Source: DATIVK01 sp035465955 (GTDB lineage Bacteria > Myxococcota > Myxococcia > Myxococcales > Anaeromyxobacteraceae). From it: a stretch of DNA of 10,594 bases. Below the pieces are notes generated by a model that had not been told where the DNA came from, ran no database searches, and was given only the letters and a program-made list of their open reading frames with translations. Positions within the stretch are counted from its first letter, which is position 1, and each line of letters begins with the position of its first letter. Location: positions 1 through 10,594 of the forward strand of contig DATIVK010000199.1 of assembly GCA_035465955.1 (NCBI GenBank), in the 5' to 3' direction. Shown here in pieces: positions 1 to 6,032 of this stretch. The translations under genes were made by a program, and so were the position numbers.

Positions 1-1956
1 CCCGGTGGGGGAGAGGGAAAGGTTCGTGGTGGGGGCCTCTCCCCCGGAGGGGGAGAGGGGAATGTTCGTGGTGGGGGAGAGGGAGGCCTTCGGCGCGAGC
101 CGGTCGTAGCGCATGTTCCGGCGCATCGGCGTGAAGCCGGCTTCGCGGACGTGGCGCTCCACCTCGGCGGCGTCCATCTCGAAGGTGGTGCCGGCGGCCG
201 AGACGACGTTCTCCTCCATCATGACGGAGCCGAAGTCGTTGTTCCCCATGTGGAGCGACGCCTGCGCGACGCCGCCCCCCATGGTGACCCAGGACGCCTG
301 GAAGTTGGGGACGTTGTCGAGGGCCAGCCGGGCGAGCGCCGTCGTCCGGAGGTAGGCGACCGCGCTGGTGTCGGAGGCGGTGAGGCGCGTGTTCTGCGAC
401 TGGAAGGGCCACGCGATGAACGCGGTGAAGCCCTGCGTCTCGTCCTGGAGGTCGCGCAGCCGCAGGAAGTGGTTGGCGCGGTGGCGGGGCTCCTCGCCGA
501 CGCCGAACATCAGCGTCGCGGTGCTCTTGAGGCCGCGGCGGTGCGCGGCGCGCATGACGGCGAGCCACTCGTCGGCGGAGCACTTGAGCGGCGCGATCCG
601 CCGGCGGACCTCGTCGTCCAGCACCTCGGCGCCGCCGCCCGGGATCGAGTCGAGCCCGGCGGCGATGAGCCGGGCGATGGTCGCGTCGAGGGAGAGGCCG
701 CTCTCGCGCGCGATGAACCAGATCTCCTCCGGCGAGAGGGCGTGGAGCGCGATCGTCGGCCAGCCCTGCTTCACCCAGCGGAAGAGCTCCTCGTACCACT
801 CGATGGAGAGGTCGGGGTCGAGGCCGCCCTGGAGCAGCAGCTCGATCCCGCCCGCCCTCACCGTGTCGTCGATCTTCTGGGCGAGCTGCTCGCGCGTGAG
901 GACGTAGGCCTCGGCGTGGCCGCGCGGCCGGTAGAAGGCGCAGAAGTGGCACGCCGTCGTGCAGACGTTGGTGTAGTTGACGTTGCGTGACACGATGTAC
1001 GTGACGACGCCGTCGGGGTGGAGCGCGCGCCGCCGGGCGTCGGCGGCCAGGCCGAGGTCGAGGAGCGGCGCCTTCGCGTCGAGCGTCTCGAGCTCGTCGG
1101 CGTCGAGCCGCTCGCCGTCCGCCCCCTTCTGCAGCGCGACCTCCACCGAGACGGGGCGCCGGGAGCGGCGGGTGACGACGCGGTCGTCCGCGAACCGGAG
1201 CGTGGTCGGCGGGAGCAGCCCCTGCTCGGCGGCCATCGCGAAGAACCGCTCCATCGCGGTCTGCTCGTAGGGGCCGACGGCGTAGCGCATGCGCTGGGTG
1301 AGGTAGCGCCGGTACCGCTCGGGATCGCCCCCCGCCTCCTGCGCGTACTGCTGCGCCAGCTCGGTCCGCATCCCGAGGCCGACCTGCGCGCCGCGGGTCA
1401 GCTCGGCGACCACCTCGGGGGTGATGACGCCCGGGCGCGCGGCGAAGACGGCGAAGACGAACGGGAGGCCGGTGAGCCGGCTCCACTCGCGGCCGAGGTC
1501 GAGGACGACGGGCTTCTTCACGTCGAAGGCCCGGTTGCCGATGACGTGGGCGCCCTTCGTGCCGACGGCCTTCGGCACGCTCTCGGCCGAGTCCATGCTG
1601 GTGTACTTCGGGTGGAGCCCCATCGCGCCGAGCACGAGCTGGGCGAGGACCCGCGACGTGCGGGAGGCGGTGTCGAGGAAGACCTCGTCCCACTCCTCTG
1701 GAGGTCGCTCGCCCACGAGGAGGACGGTCTCGACCGGGCCGTCGCAGCCGAGGCCGATCCCCGGGACGATCTCGTAGTCCTTGCCGGCGATGGCGCCGAT
1801 GGGGACGAGGGCGAGGTCGGCCTCGCCCGTCTCGAGCATCGCGGCGCAGCCCGACGGGATCGCCTTCACGAGCTCGACGAGCTTCGAGTCCCGGAGGCCG
1901 GCGGTGATCGGGTAGGTGTTGAAGTACGAGACGGCGGCGGTCTTGAGCTTGCTCAT
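1..1956 (-). CDS. mqnA-mqnC: MqnA-MqnC fusion: chorismate dehydratase joined to dehypoxanthine futalosine cyclase (C-terminus runs off window)
   Basis: I translated this frame codon by codon and found no stop from the ATG at 1956 to base 1 (652 codons). Residues 1 to about 258 are MqnA, which dehydrates chorismate to 3-enolpyruvylbenzoate. Typical stretches are NTYPITAGL near the start, the SRTS segment (98-101) and DLGREW...LTGLPFVFAVF (153-171). After a linker of only about 15 residues, residues about 273-620 are a complete radical-SAM MqnC. It has NYTN (328-331), the 4Fe-4S cysteines C332, C336 and C339 (CX3CX2C) followed by AFYRP, PGGGAE (439-444) and a normal end near NMRYDRL (614-620). 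MqnC cyclises dehypoxanthine futalosine. Residues past about 622 are Ser/Pro/Thr/Gly-rich and repeat-encoded. The start overlaps the mqnE stop (ATGA) and has a GAGGGGG ribosome site. No good internal start for a separate MqnC is visible. The true C-terminus lies outside the window. Confidence 0.93.
   Translation of the reverse strand, partial: MSKLKTAAVSYFNTYPITAGLRDSKLVELVKAIPSGCAAMLETGEADLALVPIGAIAGKDYEIVPGIGLGCDGPVETVLLVGERPPEEWDEVFLDTASRTSRVLAQLVLGAMGLHPKYTSMDSAESVPKAVGTKGAHVIGNRAFDVKKPVVLDLGREWSRLTGLPFVFAVFAARPGVITPEVVAELTRGAQVGLGMRTELAQQYAQEAGGDPERYRRYLTQRMRYAVGPYEQTAMERFFAMAAEQGLLPPTTLRFADDRVVTRRSRRPVSVEVALQKGADGERLDADELETLDAKAPLLDLGLAADARRRALHPDGVVTYIVSRNVNYTNVCTTACHFCAFYRPRGHAEAYVLTREQLAQKIDDTVRAGGIELLLQGGLDPDLSIEWYEELFRWVKQGWPTIALHALSPEEIWFIARESGLSLDATIARLIAAGLDSIPGGGAEVLDDEVRRRIAPLKCSADEWLAVMRAAHRRGLKSTATLMFGVGEEPRHRANHFLRLRDLQDETQGFTAFIAWPFQSQNTRLTASDTSAVAYLRTTALARLALDNVPNFQASWVTMGGGVAQASLHMGNNDFGSVMMEENVVSAAGTTFEMDAAEVERHVREAGFTPMRRNMRYDRLAPKASLSPTTNIPLSPSGGEAPTTNLSLSPTG
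7..77. repeat. Two direct repeat units (42-base period) around a perfect GC-rich palindrome
   Basis: Bases 7-35 and 49-77 are 29-base direct copies differing at two positions (18/60 and 21/63). The 42-base period is exactly 14 codons, so the copies stay in frame with the mqnA-mqnC fusion. Between and overlapping them is a perfect inverted repeat, CCTCTCCCCC (36-45) and GGGGGAGAGG (49-58), with a three-base loop. It resembles the palindrome at 1978-2002. These are REP-like elements of a type common in high-GC genomes. On the coding strand they encode the low-complexity tail after the MqnC domain. No insertion-sequence ends or target duplication are visible. Confidence 0.8.
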
Positions 1957-3134
1957 CGGATCGCCCCCTCACCCTGACCCTCTCCCCCGGTGGGGGAGAG
2001 GGAAGGCTCCGAGCGGAAGACCTTCAGGACGTTGTAGAGGCTGTCGCGCTCCGCCGGGACGCGGCCCGCGGCCCGGATCAGGGCGTGGAACTTCGTCTCG
2101 CTGAGGGCGGACGGGACGGTGGAGCCGGCCATCCGGAAGACCTTCTCGTCGAGGACGGTGCCGTCGAGGTCGTCCACGCCGAAGGCGAGCGCCGTCTGCG
2201 CGAGCCGCTCGCCGGCCGAGACCCAGTACGCCTTGATGTGGTCGAAGTTGTCGAGGTAGAGGCGCGCGACGGCGAGGGTGCGGAGCGTGTCGATCCCGGT
2301 CGGCTTCGGGTAGGCCTTCCCGATCATGTTGTGATCGGGGTGGAAGGCGAGGGGGATGAAGACCTGGAAGCCGTGCGTCTCGTCCTGTGCCTCGCGCAGC
2401 CGGCGCATGTGGTCCACGCGCTCGTCGAGCCGCTCGATGTGGCCGTAGAGCATCGTCGAGTTGGTCGGGATCCCGAGCCGGTGGGCGGTCCGGTGGACCT
2501 CGAACCACTGCTCGGCCGTCGCCTTGTCGTCGCAGATCTTTCGCCGGACGCGCTCCGCGAAGATCTCCGCGCCACCCCCGGGCATCGTCTTGAGCCCCGA
2601 AGCCTGGAGCTCGCGGAGCACCTCCTCGTAGCTCTTCCCGTACTTCTCCGCCCAGTAGTGGATCTCGATCGCCGAGAAGGCCTTGATCGTCAGCTCGGGC
2701 CACGCGGCGTGGATCCGGCGGAGCAGCTCCGGGTAGTAGCCCCACTCGAGCGTCGGGTGGAGCCCCGCCACCATGTGGACCTCGGTGATCCCGAGCGGCC
2801 GGCGCGAGAGCACCTTCTCCACCGCCTCGTCGAGGGTCATCGTGTAGCCGGGCGACGCGACCTCCCCCTCCTTGCGCGCGAACGAGCAGAACTTGCAGGC
2901 CGCGACGCAGACGTTGGTCGGGTTGAGGTGGACGTTCCGGTTGTAGAAGGCGAGATCGCCGTGGCGCGCCTCGCGCGCGTGGTCGGCGAGCGCGCCGAGG
3001 GCCGAGAGGTCCTTCGAGGCGAAGAGGCGGAGCGCGTCGTCGTCGGTGAGCCGGGTCCCCGCGAGCACCTTGTCGCGGATGGGGCCGAGCCCCTCGCGCT
3101 CGAGGGCGCGGTGGGCGAGGTTCGAGATGGCCAT
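1953..3134 (-). CDS. mqnE: Aminodeoxyfutalosine synthase MqnE (radical SAM)
   Basis: This 393-residue radical-SAM enzyme joins 3-enolpyruvylbenzoate to S-adenosylmethionine to give 6-amino-6-deoxyfutalosine, the second committed futalosine step. The cluster motif is C76-X3-C80-X2-C83 followed by SFAR, preceded by HLNPTNVC. Other family signatures are EVHMVAGLHP (118-127), KTMPGGGAEIF (182-192), STMLYGHIE (226-234) and DDLDGTV (321-327). The ATG at 3134 follows GGAGGAACGGTAGGAA, a good ribosome site lying over the ubiX stop; the two genes are 3 bases apart. The stop overlaps the fusion gene's ATG by four bases. The last 15 or so residues (after about 376) are encoded by a REP-like palindrome and do not look like native MqnE sequence. 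Confidence 0.95.
   Translation of the reverse strand: MAISNLAHRALEREGLGPIRDKVLAGTRLTDDDALRLFASKDLSALGALADHAREARHGDLAFYNRNVHLNPTNVCVAACKFCSFARKEGEVASPGYTMTLDEAVEKVLSRRPLGITEVHMVAGLHPTLEWGYYPELLRRIHAAWPELTIKAFSAIEIHYWAEKYGKSYEEVLRELQASGLKTMPGGGAEIFAERVRRKICDDKATAEQWFEVHRTAHRLGIPTNSTMLYGHIERLDERVDHMRRLREAQDETHGFQVFIPLAFHPDHNMIGKAYPKPTGIDTLRTLAVARLYLDNFDHIKAYWVSAGERLAQTALAFGVDDLDGTVLDEKVFRMAGSTVPSALSETKFHALIRAAGRVPAERDSLYNVLKVFRSEPSLSPTGGEGQGEGAIR
1978..2002. repeat. REP-like perfect palindrome inside the 3' end of mqnE
   Basis: CCCTCTCCCCC (1978-1988) is followed by GGT and then GGGGGAGAGGG (1992-2002), a perfect 11-bp inverted repeat with a three-base loop. The preceding CCCTCACCCTGA matches the usual flank of this widespread repeat class. 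It encodes the SLSPTGGEGQGEGA-like end of MqnE and lies only about 22 bases before the mqnA-mqnC start. In the mRNA it would form a strong hairpin next to that ribosome site. It has no U-tract, so a conventional terminator is unlikely. Confidence 0.8.
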
Positions 3135-3137
3135 TTC

Positions 3138-3722
3138 CTACCGTTCCTCCGGGGGCTCCGCGCTCGGGAGTCCGGTCCAGCGCTTCATGAGGTCGTTCGG
3201 CAGCCCGAGCTTGTCGAGCGCGCGCGCCACGACCGAGTCGACCAGCGCCTCGATCGACTGCGGACGCGAATAGAACGACGGCGCAGCCGGCATCACCACG
3301 GCGCCGGCCTCGGTCGCCTGGACGATCGCCCGGGCGTGGACGAGCGAGAGCGGCGTCTCGCGCAGCACGAGGACGAGCCGCCGGCGCTCCTTGAGCATCA
3401 CGTCGGCCGCCCGCCCGACGAGGTCGGTCGAGAGGCCGTGGGCGATCCGCGCGAGGGCCCCCGCCGAGCAGGGGATGACGACCATCGCGTCGTAGCCGGC
3501 CGAGCCGCTGGCGAAGGGGGCCGTGAAGTCGCGCGGGCTCCAGGTCTTCCACGGGTACGCGGGCGCGGCGCCGATCTCGTGGCCCCAGACCTGGCGCCCC
3601 GTCTCGGTGAAGACGAGGTCGACGTGGACGCCGAGGGCGGGCGCGTGGGCCGCCAGGAAGTCGAGGAGCCGCTTCGCGTAGGGGGCGCCGGACGCGCCGC
3701 TGATCGCCACCACCAGCTTCAA
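3138..3722 (-). CDS. ubiX: UbiX-family flavin prenyltransferase
   Basis: At 194 residues this is normal length for UbiX, which prenylates FMN to make the prenyl-FMN cofactor that UbiD decarboxylases need. The N-terminus has the Rossmann-like VVAISGASGAPYA stretch (4-16). The conserved core IPCSAGALARIAHG (83-96), ADVMLKERRRLVLVLRETPLS (106-126) and MPAAPSFY (144-151) is intact. The start appears to be TTG at 3722: it gives the standard M-K-L-V-V-A-I-S-G start and has AGGAAG (3730-3735) seven bases upstream, overlapping the ubiE stop. The gap to ubiE is 4 bases. Sitting between ubiD, menG and mqnE, it most likely serves the late decarboxylation of the prenylated naphthoate in the futalosine route. 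Confidence 0.93.
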   Translation of the reverse strand: MKLVVAISGASGAPYAKRLLDFLAAHAPALGVHVDLVFTETGRQVWGHEIGAAPAYPWKTWSPRDFTAPFASGSAGYDAMVVIPCSAGALARIAHGLSTDLVGRAADVMLKERRRLVLVLRETPLSLVHARAIVQATEAGAVVMPAAPSFYSRPQSIEALVDSVVARALDKLGLPNDLMKRWTGLPSAEPPEER

Positions 3723-3726
3723 GGGG

Positions 3727-4446
3727 TCACTTCCTGATGGCCGTCACGAGCCCGCAGACGCCGGGGAAGAGCGTCACGCCCTTCACGTCGCGGAAGCCGG
3801 CCCGCCTCGCGCCCTCGAGGAACTCCGGCATCGACGCGAACTTCTCCATCGACTGCACGAGGTAGCGGTAGGCCTCGGGATCGGGGGAGAGGACGCGGCC
3901 GAGGATCGGGAGCGCGACCCGGTTGTAGAGGCCGTGGACGAAGCGGGGGCCGGCCGTCTCGGAGCGGAAGAACTCGAGGATCCCGAGCCGGCCGCCGGGC
4001 TTCAGCACGCGCGCGATCTCCACGAGCGCGTCCTCCCAGTGATCGACGTTCCGGATGCCGAACGTGACGGTCGTGAGGTCGAAGGAGGCCGGCTTGAAGG
4101 GCATCGACATCGCGTCGGCCTGGCTCGCCGGCAGCCCCGTCTTCTCCACGCCGCGCGAGAGCATCTGGAACGAGAAGTCGGCGCCGACGATCTGGAGGCC
4201 CGGGACGCGGCGCCGGGCCATGGCCGCGACGTCCATCGTCCCGGCGCAGAGGTCGAGCAGCCGCTCGCCGTCCCGCGGCGCGAGGTCGGAGAGGAGCCGG
4301 CGTCGCCAGAGCTGGTCGACGCGCCCTGACATCACGCGGTTGAGCAGGTCGTAGCGCGGGGCGATCCGGTCGAACATCGCGCGGACCTGGGCGCCCCGCT
4401 GCCCCTCGCCGGGGAGGGGGACGGCGTTCTTCTGGAGCTCGGTCAC
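3727..4446 (-). CDS. ubiE: UbiE/MenG-type demethylmenaquinone methyltransferase
   Basis: This 239-residue class I SAM-dependent C-methyltransferase carries out the final methylation of demethylmenaquinone (MenG role). Family hallmarks are MFDRIAPRYDLLNRVMS (24-40), WRR (47-49), a SAM-binding motif LLDLCAGTMD (63-72), GADFS (88-92), TFGIRNV (128-134), VLKPGG (147-152) and a GLVTAIRK end. The usual GTGD of motif I reads GTMD here. The start is a GTG at 4446 whose last bases are part of the ubiD stop (GTGA overlap), implying translational coupling; no strong ribosome site of its own is seen. The PLPGEGQRG stretch (10-18) before the conserved region looks repeat-derived. Ubiquinone methylation cannot be excluded from sequence, but the mqn neighbours favour menaquinone. 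Confidence 0.93.
   Translation of the reverse strand: MTELQKNAVPLPGEGQRGAQVRAMFDRIAPRYDLLNRVMSGRVDQLWRRRLLSDLAPRDGERLLDLCAGTMDVAAMARRRVPGLQIVGADFSFQMLSRGVEKTGLPASQADAMSMPFKPASFDLTTVTFGIRNVDHWEDALVEIARVLKPGGRLGILEFFRSETAGPRFVHGLYNRVALPILGRVLSPDPEAYRYLVQSMEKFASMPEFLEGARRAGFRDVKGVTLFPGVCGLVTAIRK
4402..4419. repeat. Degenerate GC-rich palindrome in the 5' end of ubiE
   Basis: CCCCTC (4402-4407) and GAGGGG (4414-4419) form a 6-bp inverted repeat with a six-base loop. The encoded peptide PLPGEGQRG resembles translations of the REP-like palindromes seen at 36-58 and 1978-2002. It may be a decayed member of the same family, or chance in GC-rich DNA. Confidence 0.4.
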
Positions 4447-5963
4447 TGGAGGATGCCGCCCTTCTTCGGGGTCCAGGAGGCCGCCGGCGGCGGCGCGATG
4501 TCGGGGCGCCGGGCCTTCGGCGCGTTGGGGACGAGCCGCTCGTAGAGCGCGTCCATGCGGGTGAGCACCTCGGGCGGGTGGACGCAGACCTCCGGCCACT
4601 CGCGCCCCCCCTCCTCGACCCACTTCCGCGTGGCGTCGACGCCGATCTTGGCGCCGAAGGCGAAGTGGGGGCTGGCGTGATCGAGGGCGTCGACCGGCCC
4701 GTCGACGATCATCACGTCGCGCTTCGCGTCCACGTTGGCGAAGGCACGCCACGCGGCCTGCGGCACGTCCTGCACGTCGACGTCGTGGTCGAAGACGACG
4801 AGCGTCTTCGTCTGCGCCATCTGCCCGGAGCCCCAGAGCCCGGCCATCAGCTTCTTCGCGTGGCCCGGGTACTCCTTCTTCATCCGGATGAGGCAGAGGT
4901 TGTGGAAGGCCCCCTCGACCGGCATCGCCATGTCGAGGACCTCCGGGAAGACGAGCTGGAGCATCGGCAGGAAGAGCCGCTCGGTCGCCTTGCCCAGCCA
5001 CTGGTCCTCGACCGGCGGCGGGCCGACGACGGTGGCCGGGTAGACGGCGTCCCTCCGGTGCGTGATCGCGACGACGTCCATCGCCGGGTAGTCGTCGGCC
5101 AGCGAGTAGAAGCCGGTGTGGTCGCCGAAGGGCCCCTCGCGCACGAGCGGCGCCGAGGTGTCGACGAACCCCTCGATCACGATGTCCGCGTCGGCCGGGA
5201 CCTCGAGCCCCGTCGCGACGCCCGTGACCGTCCGCACCCCCTCGCCGCGGAGGAACCCGGCGAAGAGGTACTCGTCCACGTTGGGGGGGAGCGGCGCCGA
5301 GGCGGAGTAGGTGAGGGCGGGGTCGCCGCCGAGCGCGATGGCGACCGGCATCCTCTCCCCCTTCGCCTGGCAGCGGCGGTAGTGGGAGGTGGCGGTCTTG
5401 TGGATCTGCCAGTGCATCGCGAGCTTCCGCGGCCCCATCACTTGCAGCCGGTACATCCCGACGTTCCGGATGCCGGTGTCGGGGTCGCTCGTGATCACCT
5501 GGGGGAGCGTGATGAACGGGCCGCCGTCGTGGGGCCACGTCTTGAGGACCGGCAGGATCCCGAGGTCGGGCTCGCGGATCACGACCTCCTGGCACGGGCC
5601 CGACGAGACGCGCTTCGGCGTGAGCGTCGCGAGCTTCCCGAGCTTCGGCAGCATCGCGAGCTTGTCCCAGAGCGTCTTCGGCGGCGCCGTCTTGAGGAGC
5701 GCCGCCAGCTCCTTCGCCGGGGCCTCGAGGTCGTCGGCCGAGAGCGCCCAGCTCGTCCGGCGCCGCGTGCCGAAGAGGTTCATGGCGACCGGGAAGGCGC
5801 CCGACGAGGGGCGCTCGAAGAGGAGGACGGGGCCGCCCTGCTTGGCGGCGCGGTCGGCGAGCGCCGCCATGTCGAGGGAGAGGTCGATGCGGTCCTTCAC
5901 GCGGACGAGCTCCCCCGCCGCCTCGCAGCGGTCGAGGAACTCCCGGAGCGAACGATAGGGCAT
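4443..5963 (-). CDS. ubiD: UbiD-family prenyl-FMN-dependent decarboxylase
   Basis: This 506-residue protein has the length and order of UbiD decarboxylases, whose prenyl-FMN cofactor is made by UbiX, encoded two genes downstream. The N-terminus MPYRSLREFLDRCEAAGELV is typical and fixes the start. Key parts are NVGMYRLQ (167-174, with the cofactor-contacting Arg at 172), MHWQIHKTATSHY (183-195), EGPFGDHTGFYS (276-287, with the catalytic Glu at 276) and the C-terminal segment around DHASPHFAFG (428-437). The Glu usually found four residues before the EGPFG motif is Pro272. In this operon the likely job is decarboxylating the prenylated 1,4-dihydroxy-6-naphthoate intermediate, a step also called MqnL/MqnM in some schemes. 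No convincing Shine-Dalgarno lies at normal spacing: the nearest GGAG is about 15 bases upstream. See the promoter at 5973-6001. Confidence 0.93.
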   Translation of the reverse strand: MPYRSLREFLDRCEAAGELVRVKDRIDLSLDMAALADRAAKQGGPVLLFERPSSGAFPVAMNLFGTRRRTSWALSADDLEAPAKELAALLKTAPPKTLWDKLAMLPKLGKLATLTPKRVSSGPCQEVVIREPDLGILPVLKTWPHDGGPFITLPQVITSDPDTGIRNVGMYRLQVMGPRKLAMHWQIHKTATSHYRRCQAKGERMPVAIALGGDPALTYSASAPLPPNVDEYLFAGFLRGEGVRTVTGVATGLEVPADADIVIEGFVDTSAPLVREGPFGDHTGFYSLADDYPAMDVVAITHRRDAVYPATVVGPPPVEDQWLGKATERLFLPMLQLVFPEVLDMAMPVEGAFHNLCLIRMKKEYPGHAKKLMAGLWGSGQMAQTKTLVVFDHDVDVQDVPQAAWRAFANVDAKRDVMIVDGPVDALDHASPHFAFGAKIGVDATRKWVEEGGREWPEVCVHPPEVLTRMDALYERLVPNAPKARRPDIAPPPAASWTPKKGGILQ

Positions 5964-5972
5964 GAGGCGCGA

Positions 5973-6001
5973 TTTCTACTCCGGCGGGCCCCCCGATTCA
6001 A
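5973..6001 (-). promoter_or_regulatory. Putative sigma-70-type promoter of the menaquinone operon, nearly leaderless
   Basis: On the minus strand TTGAAT (5996-6001) and TAGAAA (5973-5978) are separated by exactly 17 bases; each matches four of six consensus bases. Initiation 6-8 bases after the -10 box would fall at about 5965-5967, leaving only 2-4 bases before the ubiD ATG. That fits the missing Shine-Dalgarno. An 11-base palindrome CGATTCAATCG (5994-6004) overlaps the -35 box and could be an operator. The prediction is by eye and the GC-rich setting raises the chance of coincidence. Confidence 0.45.
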
Positions 6002-6020
6002 TCGACGGACCTCCGCCGGA
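5980..6020. repeat. Inverted repeat spanning the 69-base gap between the EAL gene and ubiD
   Basis: TCCGGCGG (5980-5987) and CCGCCGGA (6013-6020) are perfect 8-base inverted arms with 25 bases between them. C-runs and G-runs next to each arm (5989-5994; 6022-6028) could pair in an alternative fold. The structure encloses most of the putative ubiD promoter. It may be the transcriptional end of the upstream phosphodiesterase gene or a regulatory structure; there is no T-tract to make it a clear terminator. Confidence 0.4.
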
Positions 6021-6032
6021 CGGGGGGGATCG

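Noticed and set aside
1..90. CRISPR-like array at the left edge
   Set aside because: There are only two visible repeat units, they are part of a coding frame, and the intervening sequence is itself palindromic and repeat-like, not unique spacers.
113..1977. Several plus-strand frames of 80-319 codons across the left end
   Set aside because: They are antisense to the MqnA-MqnC fusion, which has continuous conserved motifs on the minus strand.
1978..2002. Rho-independent terminator after mqnE
   Set aside because: No T-tract on either side and the next gene overlaps mqnE, so ending transcription here would cut off the fusion gene.
2085..3737. Plus-strand frame of 550 codons and minus-strand frame of 527 codons (1969-3552) over mqnE and ubiX
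   Set aside because: Both are out-of-frame shadows of mqnE and ubiX; neither shows a conserved motif.
3727..5595. A 622-codon minus frame that could be read as a fusion of an unknown N-terminus to UbiE
   Set aside because: The N-terminal part is an off-frame reading of ubiD. The real UbiE start is the GTG at 4446 overlapping the ubiD stop.
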